A stretch of DNA of 53,696 nucleotides from Opitutaceae bacterium (GTDB lineage Bacteria > Verrucomicrobiota > Verrucomicrobiia > Opitutales > Opitutaceae): NCBI GenBank assembly GCA_028280955.1, contig JANQKU010000081.1:1-53696 (forward strand). Reading direction: 5' to 3'. A model generated the notes under the pieces. That model had not been told where the DNA came from. It saw only the letters and a list, made by a program, of their open reading frames with translations, and searched no databases. Below, in pieces: positions 15,860 to 24,511 of this stretch (positions are counted from its first letter, which is position 1; each line of letters starts with the position of its first letter). A program made the translations under genes and the position numbers.

Positions 15860-17998
15860 TTAAAAAGAAAGGAATTCTATTTCGAGATCAATCCGAGTTC
15901 CGCTTTCTCTTCGCGCATCAGAGTATGAACTGATCCCGTAATTGATTCGCCACTGATTACGTAAGATTTGGCTAATTCCGTAAGATTGTTCATTGAATCT
16001 GCTTTGTCGTGCATCGTACTGAATCCGAGCATAAAGTTCAAAAGCCTCATTCAAACGGTAACGAGCATAAAGTTGATACTGTTCGATATCACCTTTAAGA
16101 GCACTTGTCCCAAGGCCAACTTCCCAGAACTCCTGATCCGTTATCGTTATTTGTGTATTCAATTCACGAAGGTTAAAAGATTGTGAATCGAGTCGACTGA
16201 AAAGACTGATTCTGAGCCATTCGGCTGGTGTAAAATCAACCTGCGTATGAATCGCAGAAAAATCGTCTCCGTTCGGTTGATTCGAAAAATAAAGATCTCC
16301 CGCAAGAAAAAATCGCAATAAATCTCTCGATCCATATTCTGGATGTCGGGTTTGAAAGATATTATCCAGACCTATTCGTAAAGCATGCGTTTCCGAAAGA
16401 TCATCAATATTGCGAACTTCTCCTAGTCCAAGAGGTTGTAGTTGTGTTGAAAAGGCAATATCATCAATCGGTGGAATATAAGCAGAGCCCTTATCTGCTT
16501 CGGGAATATAACGATATTGAACCATCGGCTCAATCAGATGACGAATCCCTTCGATTTCCCAAACGGGATTTTCGTAATCGTAAACCGCAAAGATTTTCAT
16601 TTCGGCATCAAAACCAAGTTCACCTAGAAGGCGTGAATAGTTATCACGACCGTTTAACCGGTCATAATAGGTCCATCTTCCTCCTGCTATTGGAGTAAAA
16701 GTCAGCCATTCTGTCGGCCGAAAACTTCGACTCAAATTTGAGTAAAAATCCAGGCGATCACTTCTCAATGGCGTTTGGTTCGGGATCAATGATTCCTCTC
16801 TAAGAGCCGCTACACTGGCTTGAAACTCAGCCAGTATACCATGGCCTACATGGGTTGGCAGTAAATCAAATCGAACCTCAGGCAGACGTTCCTGCACGAT
16901 TTGAAAATCATTAGGCCGAAAACGGGTAAAAGCGGAAATGAGATAATTGTTACCATGGTAAACACCTTCTAAAAATGTATCAGGCCCCTGCGCATTTCGG
17001 AAAATCTTATGCCTGAAATCACGGGTAACATCGGAGTCGGACCAATCATTGACCAGACCAGTAAGTGTCACCTTCTCGTTTATCTGTTGCTTATGATGCC
17101 ACTCTAGAAAATGACGTTCACTGCCAATATTCTGTCCCAAAATGTCCTGTTCGGGATCACCTTGATCTTTAAGATAACCAAATTCGAATTTTCCGAAAGT
17201 CTCCTGGGCCTCTTTTTGTGAACGATATTTCACCGAAGGACCCACCATAACACCTCGCTTACTGAAAAGATCGATAAAACCACCTGCTTCGATTGCTTCA
17301 GAGACAGGGACACGGACTCCGGCATGTAAATAGGCTCCCAGTTCTTTTCGATAGCCAGTCCAGGCTTCAAAGGATTGTTTTCCACCTTCGAGATCCCGCC
17401 GAAAGGCCGAATTGTAAAAAACGGCCAATCCACCCAATTTTATGACCAGTTTATCAGCTTCAATTTTATCATCTTTGAAGTAACGTACTTCCAGAGCGGA
17501 AGCTCTCGGAGCCAGTGAATTAGGCTGACCAACGTAAGCGATGGCGTTTTGAACCTGAGCTTGTTCGATATTCCCGGTGATGGTATCCCCTTCAAGATAG
17601 GCGGGATATTGTCCGGCTCGAAAATTCGTTACCTCAGCTCTATTACCGTTCGTCGAATAAGTGATCGAATCACCGATTAAGCGTAATGCTTCACGGGTAA
17701 GGCTTATATTTCCTGTGGCCATCGCTTCCCCCGTTTTCTGATTATAGCGAATCTCATCTGCTAAAAGAAGCCATCCATCGTATGACAGGCTTGGGGTTCC
17801 GGTAACAATGGTTTCACCAGTTTCCAGATCATATGTGATTTCATCCCCCTCGATATAAGGGATCAGACTGAGAATGTCTTGAGTATAGACCAACTTTCCA
17901 ATGAAGAAGGACAATACTATAAGGATTATTTTCGGGAAAGACGGATATGTTTTCAACGGGATGAGTCTTGAAAGCGGGAAGCTAATGTCCAGAGGCAA
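15860..17998 (-). CDS. lptD: LptD-like LPS assembly outer-membrane protein
   Basis: A 712-residue outer-membrane protein expected to insert lipopolysaccharide into the outer leaflet. The first ~45 residues include a hydrophobic signal segment (IILIVLSFFIGKLVYT). Residues ~50-180 carry OstA/LptA-type repeats (GDEITYDLETGETIVTGTP, ADEIRYNQKTGEAMATGNI). The rest consists of alternating beta strands ending in a C-terminal aromatic residue (IDLEIEFLSF), as in barrel proteins. The listed start is a TTG; another TTG at 17956 would shorten the leader to a more usual length, so the start is uncertain. It diverges from glgB with ~117 bases between. It is shorter than E. coli LptD (~780 residues) but similar to that of other phyla. 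No LptE is nearby. Confidence 0.85.
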   Translation of the reverse strand: MPLDISFPLSRLIPLKTYPSFPKIILIVLSFFIGKLVYTQDILSLIPYIEGDEITYDLETGETIVTGTPSLSYDGWLLLADEIRYNQKTGEAMATGNISLTREALRLIGDSITYSTNGNRAEVTNFRAGQYPAYLEGDTITGNIEQAQVQNAIAYVGQPNSLAPRASALEVRYFKDDKIEADKLVIKLGGLAVFYNSAFRRDLEGGKQSFEAWTGYRKELGAYLHAGVRVPVSEAIEAGGFIDLFSKRGVMVGPSVKYRSQKEAQETFGKFEFGYLKDQGDPEQDILGQNIGSERHFLEWHHKQQINEKVTLTGLVNDWSDSDVTRDFRHKIFRNAQGPDTFLEGVYHGNNYLISAFTRFRPNDFQIVQERLPEVRFDLLPTHVGHGILAEFQASVAALREESLIPNQTPLRSDRLDFYSNLSRSFRPTEWLTFTPIAGGRWTYYDRLNGRDNYSRLLGELGFDAEMKIFAVYDYENPVWEIEGIRHLIEPMVQYRYIPEADKGSAYIPPIDDIAFSTQLQPLGLGEVRNIDDLSETHALRIGLDNIFQTRHPEYGSRDLLRFFLAGDLYFSNQPNGDDFSAIHTQVDFTPAEWLRISLFSRLDSQSFNLRELNTQITITDQEFWEVGLGTSALKGDIEQYQLYARYRLNEAFELYARIQYDARQSRFNEQSYGISQILRNQWRINYGISSYSDARRESGTRIDLEIEFLSF

Positions 17999-18115
17999 AA
18001 TGAATTTACTATCACCGATCTTATTTCAGTACCATTTAAGGCTAGACCCTGATCAAGGTCGAATCTACAAACCGGGGCGTTGTGACGAATTCTTGCAATT
18101 ACAAAAAATCACGAA

Positions 18116-20371
18116 ATGGCTTCAATCATTACCAAAGCTGAACTCTCCGGGTTTTTAAACGTTACTGTCTCCAGTCCGCATTCATTGCTCGGAATGCATC
18201 CTTGTAACTACCAAGGCAAGTCCGGGCTGGTTGTTCGTGCATTTTTACAGGGAGCCAAAACATGTGAAGTGGTTGATATTAAAGATGATAAACAACCCCA
18301 TTATCCTCTTGCAAAGATAGCAGAGGAGGGATTTTTTGAAGGTTTCATTGAAGGACGCGAAGAACCCTTCTCCTATCGTTTGAGAGTAGAAACCTATTCT
18401 TTGGAAGTTCGGCAATTCTTTGATCCCTATTCCTTTCTTCCCACTTTAGGTGATCAAGATCTTTATCTTTTTAATGAAGGAAATGAAAATCGTCTTTATA
18501 CAAAACTGGGAGCTCATACCAAGGAATTAAACGGTATTCCAGGGGTAGCTTTTGCTGTCTGGGCCCCGAGCGCAAAACGAGTCTCTGTTGTCGGAAATTT
18601 CAATCATTGGGATGGACGTTTTCATCCCATGCGTTCACTGGGTGCCTCTGGGGTTTGGGAACTCTTTATCCCTGGGCTAACCCAGGGAGAATTGTATAAA
18701 TTCGAAATATTGACGGCGAATCAAAATATTTTACTGAAAACAGATCCTTTTGGTAGTTATTTTGAACCGGCCCCGAATAATGCCGCTATTGTTTTCGATA
18801 ATACTCAATACGAGTGGAAAGATTCACAGTGGTTGGCGTCTCGGAATGAAAAAAGCTCTGTCGATCAACCATTATCTGTCTATGAGGTTCATCTAGGTTC
18901 GTGGAAGCGGGTAGTGGAGGACAATGATCGTCCATTAACCTATCGTGAGTTGGCCCCATTATTGGCAGATTATGTCACTGAAATGGGATTTACCCATGTG
19001 GAATTAATGCCGATAGCCGAACATCCTTTCAGTGGATCCTGGGGATATCAAGTAACTGGTTTTTTTGCACCGACACACCGCTTTGGCAATCCTGATGATT
19101 TTAAATTCTTTGTCGATTATATGCACCAAAAAGGCATTGGAGTGATTTTGGATTGGGTGCCGGCACATTTCCCCAGGGATACCTTTGCGCTGGCTCAATT
19201 TGATGGTTCCTATCTATATGAGCATGCAGATCCTCGCCAGGGTGCTCATCAAGATTGGGGAACTCTGATTTTCAACTTTGGCCGCAACGAAGTTCGTTGT
19301 TTTCTCGTTGCAAATGCCCTGTTCTGGTTGGAGCAGTTTCACATTGATGGCCTGAGGGTCGATGCCGTTGCTTCTATGCTTTACCTGGATTATTCCCGGA
19401 AAGAAGGCGAGTGGATTCCCAATAGGCATGGAGGAAGGGAAAATCTGGAAGCGATCGACTTTTTGCGTCAAGTGAACAACGTCGTTCATGATTATTATCC
19501 AGGTGCTTTAATGATAGCAGAAGAATCCACCTCGTGGGGCGGCGTCACAAAACCTACCTCGGAAGGTGGCCTTGGGTTTGATCTGAAATGGAACATGGGA
19601 TGGATGCACGACACACTCCGATATTTTTCAAGAGATCCCATCCATCGCAAATGGCATCATGATGATGTGACTTTTGCCATGCTTTATCAGTATGCTGAGA
19701 ATTTCATATCAGTCTTTTCCCATGATGAAGTCACTCATGGAAAAGCATCCATGCTCTTTAAAATGGGAACAGCATCCATTCCGGAAAAGGCCCAAAACCT
19801 TAGAGCTCTTTATGCCTATATGTGGGCTTATCCTGGGAAGAAACTTTTATTTATGGGATCGGAGTTTGGTCAATCACGTGAGTGGAATCACGACATAAGC
19901 CTCGATTGGCATCTGCTCGAATATATCGATCATGAGGGAATTCGTTCCCTGGTAAGAGATTTAAATCTCCTCTATCGTTCGGAACCCGCCTTGCATGGTC
20001 ACGATTTTAATCCAGATTCTTTTGAATGGATTAATAGTAATGACTCACCGCAGAGTGCTTTTTCATTTCTACGGAAAGACCCAAACTCGGATAATATCTA
20101 TGCTGTTGTCGGGCATTATGCAGCCGATACGAAAACTGAATACCGCATCGGCCTTCCCAAAATTGGGATTTGGAAAGAAGTGATTAACTCAAATTCAAGC
20201 AATTACGGAGGATCTAACTTCGGAAATAAAGGTAAAATTAAAGCTGAGGAAGTTCCGTGTGATGGATACGATTTCTCCGCGGTTATTTCTCTCCCACCAT
20301 TGTCGACCACTATTTTTAAATGGTCGAGGCCCACTTCAAAAAGTGGACCTCGTAAAAAGTCAAAGCAATGA
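18116..20371 (+). CDS. glgB: 1,4-alpha-glucan branching enzyme
   Basis: A 751-residue GH13 enzyme that forms alpha-1,6 branches in glycogen. It has the N-terminal N1 and CBM48 domains (residues ~15-250, including VWAPSAKRVSVVGNFNHWDG) and the catalytic barrel. The nucleophile Asp416 lies in GLRVDAVASM, the acid/base Glu469 in MIAEEST, and the third carboxylate Asp537 in SHDEVTHGK. The NRHGGREN block follows the nucleophile as in other GlgB. The C-terminal beta domain ends in a basic tail (KSGPRKKSKQ). The enzyme acts on glycogen in the cytosol. Other glg genes are absent from the window. The last codons overlap a strong hairpin (20325-20352). Confidence 0.97.
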   Translation: MASIITKAELSGFLNVTVSSPHSLLGMHPCNYQGKSGLVVRAFLQGAKTCEVVDIKDDKQPHYPLAKIAEEGFFEGFIEGREEPFSYRLRVETYSLEVRQFFDPYSFLPTLGDQDLYLFNEGNENRLYTKLGAHTKELNGIPGVAFAVWAPSAKRVSVVGNFNHWDGRFHPMRSLGASGVWELFIPGLTQGELYKFEILTANQNILLKTDPFGSYFEPAPNNAAIVFDNTQYEWKDSQWLASRNEKSSVDQPLSVYEVHLGSWKRVVEDNDRPLTYRELAPLLADYVTEMGFTHVELMPIAEHPFSGSWGYQVTGFFAPTHRFGNPDDFKFFVDYMHQKGIGVILDWVPAHFPRDTFALAQFDGSYLYEHADPRQGAHQDWGTLIFNFGRNEVRCFLVANALFWLEQFHIDGLRVDAVASMLYLDYSRKEGEWIPNRHGGRENLEAIDFLRQVNNVVHDYYPGALMIAEESTSWGGVTKPTSEGGLGFDLKWNMGWMHDTLRYFSRDPIHRKWHHDDVTFAMLYQYAENFISVFSHDEVTHGKASMLFKMGTASIPEKAQNLRALYAYMWAYPGKKLLFMGSEFGQSREWNHDISLDWHLLEYIDHEGIRSLVRDLNLLYRSEPALHGHDFNPDSFEWINSNDSPQSAFSFLRKDPNSDNIYAVVGHYAADTKTEYRIGLPKIGIWKEVINSNSSNYGGSNFGNKGKIKAEEVPCDGYDFSAVISLPPLSTTIFKWSRPTSKSGPRKKSKQ
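20325..20352. terminator. Hairpin inside the 3' end of glgB, possible terminator
   Basis: CGAGGCCCACTT (20325-20336) pairs with AAGTGGACCTCG (20341-20352) over 12 positions with one mismatch and a 4-base loop. It sits in the last codons of glgB, immediately before the convergent cyclophilin gene. Downstream sequence has only short T or A runs on either strand, so its terminator activity is plausible but not certain. Confidence 0.45.
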
Positions 20372-20375
20372 TTTT

Positions 20376-20849
20376 TTAGCTAACCGTTGCTTTGATGATT
20401 TTCTGCTCTTCAATCGGCTTGTCAGCGCCATCTGTGGCAACGGCCTCAATTTTTTGCACAACATCGTAGCCTTCGATCACTTCGCCAAAAATGGTATGGG
20501 CCATATTTAACCAAGGTGTTTTCGCTGTTGTAATGAAAAACTGGCTTCCGTTTGTTCCCGGTCCAGCGTTGGCCATTGCCAGAATACCTGTTTTGTCAAA
20601 ACGCACATCAGGTGATACCTCATCTTCAAAAGGAGTGCCCCATTTGGACTGACCTCCTCGACCAGTTCCAGTTGGGTCACCACACTGTATCATGAAATTA
20701 GGAATAATGCGGTGAAAAATGATACCATCGTAATAGCCGTCCTCGGCTAACGAAGAAAAATTCTCACAAGCCTTGGGTGCGATTTGCGGGAAAAGTTTTA
20801 CCTTAACTACACCCTGTGTTGTTTCGAGTTTTACGGTCGTTTTATCCAT
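20376..20849 (-). CDS. Cyclophilin-type peptidyl-prolyl cis-trans isomerase
   Basis: A 157-residue cyclophilin when started at the ATG at 20849 (reading MDKTTVKLETTQG); the frame extends to a TTG at 20885, but the extra 12 residues have no counterpart in the family. The active-site motif FHRIIPNFMIQCGD, with the catalytic Arg, is followed by GTGRGG. ANAGPGTNGSQFFITT and the cyclosporin-site Trp (TPWLNMAHTIFG) are also present. There is no signal peptide, so it acts in the cytosol in protein folding. The gene converges on glgB with 4 bases between the stops, and a possible small gene starts on the other strand upstream of it. Confidence 0.95.
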   Translation of the reverse strand: MDKTTVKLETTQGVVKVKLFPQIAPKACENFSSLAEDGYYDGIIFHRIIPNFMIQCGDPTGTGRGGQSKWGTPFEDEVSPDVRFDKTGILAMANAGPGTNGSQFFITTAKTPWLNMAHTIFGEVIEGYDVVQKIEAVATDGADKPIEEQKIIKATVS

Positions 20850-20914
20850 GAGGCGCAGAGTCGTAAGTTCATCGAATCGAAGCAAGAAATTTCGATTAAA
20901 GAGGTCCTTCTTTT

Positions 20915-21088
20915 ATGGGTTCTACCCAAAAGACTGACTCATCTCCTAGCAAAACTGAAGAATATGAGTATTATATCGGTCTTAGGCAGTTTTTAAAGTT
21001 ATCCCAGAAACGATATAAACCAAATTTTCAGTATGAACCCGTAAAGCTTTCTGCAGACCCTCCCTTATTTTTTAAGGGTAAAGTTTGA
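20915..21088 (+). CDS. Possible small protein of 57 residues
   Basis: A frame of 57 codons starting at ATG 20915 with AGAGG about 10 bases upstream, which is a better ribosome binding site than those of many larger genes here. The product begins MGSTQKTDSSPSKTEEYEYY and continues with LRQFLKLSQKRYKPNFQY, a plausible short soluble protein rich in Tyr and Lys. It diverges from the cyclophilin gene and ends 24 bases before a strong hairpin at 21113-21144 that could terminate it. No family is recognised. The evidence is start context, composition and terminator placement only. Confidence 0.4.
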   Translation: MGSTQKTDSSPSKTEEYEYYIGLRQFLKLSQKRYKPNFQYEPVKLSADPPLFFKGKV

Positions 21089-21112
21089 CAGACAATGGGT
21101 GTGGTAACCTCG

Positions 21113-21144
21113 GAGGCTCCGGTAGGTATGTAAACCGGAGCCTC
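21113..21144. terminator. Perfect 11-bp hairpin between convergent genes
   Basis: GAGGCTCCGGT (21113-21123) and ACCGGAGCCTC (21134-21144) form a perfect 11-bp GC-rich stem with a 10-base loop. It lies between the possible small gene (plus) and the PfkB gene, whose stop codon touches its edge. Neither strand has a U-tract after it, so it is either a weak bidirectional terminator or an mRNA 3' stabiliser. Confidence 0.55.
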
Positions 21145-22061
21145 TAGGGAGCGTCTAGAGAAGCCAAATCAAAATCGGCAATACCTCCTGACGCGGCATT
21201 TGCGGCAGCTAGAGGGAGCGCAAATTGAATGGCTTGTTTGAGATGACTTTTGTTTTCAAAAAGTGAATATAATAAACCGGCAAAGAAAACATCTCCCGAT
21301 CCGACTGGTGATACTTCGTCTGTAGCAGGTGGTGTGACAGAATTGATTTCCATATTTTCACAAATGCTCCAGATCTTGTTTGGTCCGTCTGTGACAACCC
21401 ATTCTTTGACCGGCCATTTTTCTTTAGCTCTCTGGAGTAAGATTGTCATCTGATCATCACTGGGGATTCCTTCACAATCCATTAATCCGGCAAATTCTAC
21501 TCGATTGATTTTCACCAGAGAGAGGGGATAAGCCACCAACCAGGAAAGGGCAGGGCCGTAACAATCAACGGCTAAAGGACGTTTACTCAGCCAGTTTTTA
21601 CATAAATCCCTAAGCGGTTCCCATACCTCAGAGTCCCATCTTTGAACAACACCGCAAATGGCCAGAACAGTATCGAGATTTTGTGTCTCCAGATAGGTGG
21701 CACATGCTTGAACACTCTCCAGTGAAACGCTGCTATCCAAACCGAGATAAGTGGTCTCCTTCCGAGCAGGAGCTCTTATCACAGCTCCACTGCGGGTTTC
21801 ACCCTCTGTGGGAAAGGCTTTAATAGGAAAATTTCTTTCTTTAAACCACGCATCACATCTCTTTCCAATTTCCCCTCCGGGAAAACAAATAGCCCTGGTT
21901 GAGCTGTTAAGACGCGTCAACATTTTGCTGACATTAATGCCTTTGCCTCCTACTTGGAAAAACTCATCGCTTGCCCTTTGTGTTTTTCCTTCTTCCCAGG
22001 CATTGAAAGTATAAGTTGTCTCTGCCAGTAAGTTTGCAGTGAAAGTGAGAATCGTTGGCAT
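21144..22061 (-). CDS. PfkB-family sugar kinase, 1-phosphofructokinase-like
   Basis: A 305-residue ribokinase-fold kinase. The N-terminal substrate signature GGKGINVSKML and the preceding EGKTQRASDEF resemble 1-phosphofructokinase/tagatose-6-phosphate kinase (FruK/LacC). The C-terminal motif is SPVGSGDVFFAGLLYS, with the catalytic Asp in GSGD, where the usual form is GAGD. It probably phosphorylates fructose-1-phosphate or a related sugar phosphate in the cytosol. No fructose PTS gene is adjacent, so the substrate is inferred only from the N-terminal motif. It diverges from the DNA glycosylase gene. A second, longer frame on the same strand upstream (to 22188) is a shadow. Confidence 0.87.
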   Translation of the reverse strand: MPTILTFTANLLAETTYTFNAWEEGKTQRASDEFFQVGGKGINVSKMLTRLNSSTRAICFPGGEIGKRCDAWFKERNFPIKAFPTEGETRSGAVIRAPARKETTYLGLDSSVSLESVQACATYLETQNLDTVLAICGVVQRWDSEVWEPLRDLCKNWLSKRPLAVDCYGPALSWLVAYPLSLVKINRVEFAGLMDCEGIPSDDQMTILLQRAKEKWPVKEWVVTDGPNKIWSICENMEINSVTPPATDEVSPVGSGDVFFAGLLYSLFENKSHLKQAIQFALPLAAANAASGGIADFDLASLDAP

Positions 22062-22129
22062 GAAGTGAGGAGAAATTGATTTCTTCTCCGTCGCAAATTA
22101 TTTTACACTTAGAATTTAGATTAAAACAG

Positions 22130-22642
22130 ATGGTGCATCTACTTACTCCAGAACACTTGAAGAGTTCGAATACTGTTTCTTTGGCCAAACGATTACTAGG
22201 TAAACACCTGGTTCTAAAAAATGGGGAAGCCCATATGATTACTGAAGTGGAGGCATATGACGGGCCAGACGATCTTGCCTGTCATGCCAGCCGTGGACGG
22301 ACCAAACGAACAGAAGTGCTCTTTTCCCCAGGAGGTATCTGGTATGTGTATCTCATATATGGAATGCATGAAATGCTTAACCTTGTCACAGGTCCTCAGG
22401 ACTATCCAGCAGCCATTCTTATTCGTGGACTGGAAGGAATCAGCGGTCCCGGACGTTTAACACGCGCTCTAAACATCGATAGACGTTTCAATGGACTCGA
22501 AGCAACTCCTCAGATTGGACTGCATATCGAAGATCGTGGGACAAAAATAGTCCGAAAACGTATAAAAACCACACCGAGAATTGGTATCGACTATGCCGGT
22601 CCTATCTGGTCACAAAAACCGTATCGGTTTTTACTTACTTGA
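22130..22642 (+). CDS. mpg: DNA-3-methyladenine glycosylase (AAG/MPG family)
   Basis: A 170-residue glycosylase of the mammalian AAG type that removes alkylated purines such as 3-methyladenine. The motifs are LAKRLLGKHLV, ITEVEAYDGPDDLACHAS (catalytic Glu in EVEAY), WYVYLIYGMHEMLNLVTG and AAILIRGLEG, followed by GPGRLTRAL. The frame is open to a TTG at 22076, but the ATG at 22130 gives the better N-terminus (MVHLLTPEHL). Its 3' end overlaps the convergent TRAP permease gene by 8 bases. At 170 residues it is slightly short for the family (about 190-200) but keeps all the motifs. Confidence 0.92.
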   Translation: MVHLLTPEHLKSSNTVSLAKRLLGKHLVLKNGEAHMITEVEAYDGPDDLACHASRGRTKRTEVLFSPGGIWYVYLIYGMHEMLNLVTGPQDYPAAILIRGLEGISGPGRLTRALNIDRRFNGLEATPQIGLHIEDRGTKIVRKRIKTTPRIGIDYAGPIWSQKPYRFLLT

Positions 22643-24497
22643 AAACATTGGGTAACCAAGTGGTCAAGAAGGGGAGGTAAGTGATAAACAGAATGCTCAC
22701 CAAAAAAACCAATAGCATAGGTATTGTCGCGCGAATGACTTCAGGTAAAGGCTTGCCGAATCGATAAGACGAAAGAAATAAATTCATGCCAACCGGTGGC
22801 GTTAGATAACCGAGTTGTAAGTTTGCCAAAAAGATAATGCCCAGATGAATCGGATCGATGCCAAAGGCCAATCCAATTGGGATCAAAAGCGGAACCACCA
22901 CAATGATGGCTGAAAAAATATCCATCAAACACCCGACCAAAAGTAGGAACACATTTAAAAGAAGCAAAAAGACCCATTTGGAAGTAATCGTGCTGGTTGC
23001 CCAATCCACTGCTAAATCCGGAATCTGGGCATCGATCAGATAATTGGTAAAGCCCATGGCAACTCCCAGGATGAGAAGAACACCTCCCACCAATAGTCCA
23101 CATTCAGCCATTACTCTGGGAACATCCCTTAGTAAATGCAGATCACGATAAATAAAGACCTCGATGCAAAGAGCATAGAGGGCGGTAAGAGCCGCTGCTT
23201 CCACGGGAGTAGCAAAACCACCAAAAAGTGAAACAAGCGCCACAACGGGCAATAAAAGTTCCCACTTAGCTTCCCAGGCCGCCTGGTAAGCCTCTTTCCC
23301 ATTAAAACGTTCTTTTTTTGTTTTTGTGTTAACTCGTCTTGACCTCGTGATGCCCCACCAAGCGGTTAGCCCTACTAAAAGGATTCCCGGTAGGAGACCA
23401 CCGAGAAAAATGGCTTTTATCTCCACCTGTGCTCCCGAATTTGTGGCAATAACAGCGTAGAGGATAAGAGGAAGACAAGGTGGAAAAAGAACACCTAGTG
23501 AACCCGCTCCGGTCAGTAGACCAATCGCATTACGTTCAGAGAAGTTGGCTGCAACTAATACCGGTAGAAGCAAGCCTCCCAGCGCGAGAATGGTCACACC
23601 GGAAGCACCCGTAAAAGTAGTAAAAAAAGCGCAAACTAAAGTTGTCACAATGACTGGACCTCCACGAATTTGCCCGACCAATGAGAGAAAAACTCGAATC
23701 AATCTCTTAGAAGCGCCACCTTCGGCCAAAAAATAACCAGCCAAAGTGAAGAGAGGGATTGTTGCCAGTGACGGGTTCACCACCATCTGATAATGATCCA
23801 GAGCAATAGAAGCGATAGGGCTTTCTTCTCCCCAGAAGAGGATGAGAGCTGCGCCACCTAGAAGAGTAAAAATCGGAGCTCCCAGAATTGCCGCGCCCCC
23901 CATCCCAAGTAAACAAGGCAGGACCAAAGACTCCGGTGATACAGGCGGGAAGATCCCTAAAAGAATCGCTCCACTGGAGAGGATGATAGTTACTAGTCGG
24001 CCTTTCCATCTCTCAGAGCTAGTCCACCATAACCGAAGCGCAATAATGGCAAAAGCAATCGGCAGAATGGCTTGTACAGTCCAGGTGGGAATATCAAAAA
24101 TTAGAATTTTACCAAATTTGTGTGAACTTTGGGCAAACTGAACACTACCCAGACAAAGAAAAACTGTAATGGCAGTGGCAAAAGAATTGGCGCCAATCTT
24201 TGCGTATGCCGTCCAACGTTCATTAAGAAAACTACTCAAAGTTGAAAGAGACAACAGTCTTTGATCGCGGGCAGCCAAAATACCACCGATCATCCCCACT
24301 AAGAGAACCAAATGTTGAACGATGACAGTGACACCCGAAATCCCGGTTTGGAAAAGTTTCCGCAGAAAAATCTCAACTACTGGTAGGAGCATCATAGCTC
24401 CAAGAGCCAGTGATGTAAGAAGATTCTCCGAATAAAAAATCCCTCTGGAAAGAGGAGAGGCTGGCCTCTTTTTTTCTACCTCAAAACCGTGACTCAT
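22635..24497 (-). CDS. TRAP transporter permease, fused small and large subunits (DctQM)
   Basis: A 620-residue membrane protein. The first ~180 residues form a four-helix DctQ-like region (VEIFLRKLFQTGISGVTVIV, then LAARDQRLLSLSTLSSF). Residues ~190-620 are the large DctM permease, with markers such as TTFTGASGVTILALGGLLLP and GAGSLGVLFPPCLPLILYAV. YLTPPVGMNLFLSSYRFGKP lies near the C-terminus. It imports a solute using the ion gradient together with the DctP protein encoded 14 bases upstream. An AAGG lies about 9 bases before the ATG. Substrate is not determined by sequence; TRAP systems mostly carry organic acids. QM fusion is known in some TRAP families. Confidence 0.93.
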   Translation of the reverse strand: MSHGFEVEKKRPASPLSRGIFYSENLLTSLALGAMMLLPVVEIFLRKLFQTGISGVTVIVQHLVLLVGMIGGILAARDQRLLSLSTLSSFLNERWTAYAKIGANSFATAITVFLCLGSVQFAQSSHKFGKILIFDIPTWTVQAILPIAFAIIALRLWWTSSERWKGRLVTIILSSGAILLGIFPPVSPESLVLPCLLGMGGAAILGAPIFTLLGGAALILFWGEESPIASIALDHYQMVVNPSLATIPLFTLAGYFLAEGGASKRLIRVFLSLVGQIRGGPVIVTTLVCAFFTTFTGASGVTILALGGLLLPVLVAANFSERNAIGLLTGAGSLGVLFPPCLPLILYAVIATNSGAQVEIKAIFLGGLLPGILLVGLTAWWGITRSRRVNTKTKKERFNGKEAYQAAWEAKWELLLPVVALVSLFGGFATPVEAAALTALYALCIEVFIYRDLHLLRDVPRVMAECGLLVGGVLLILGVAMGFTNYLIDAQIPDLAVDWATSTITSKWVFLLLLNVFLLLVGCLMDIFSAIIVVVPLLIPIGLAFGIDPIHLGIIFLANLQLGYLTPPVGMNLFLSSYRFGKPLPEVIRATIPMLLVFLVSILFITYLPFLTTWLPNVFK

Positions 24498-24511
24498 AAT
24501 AGAATACCTTA

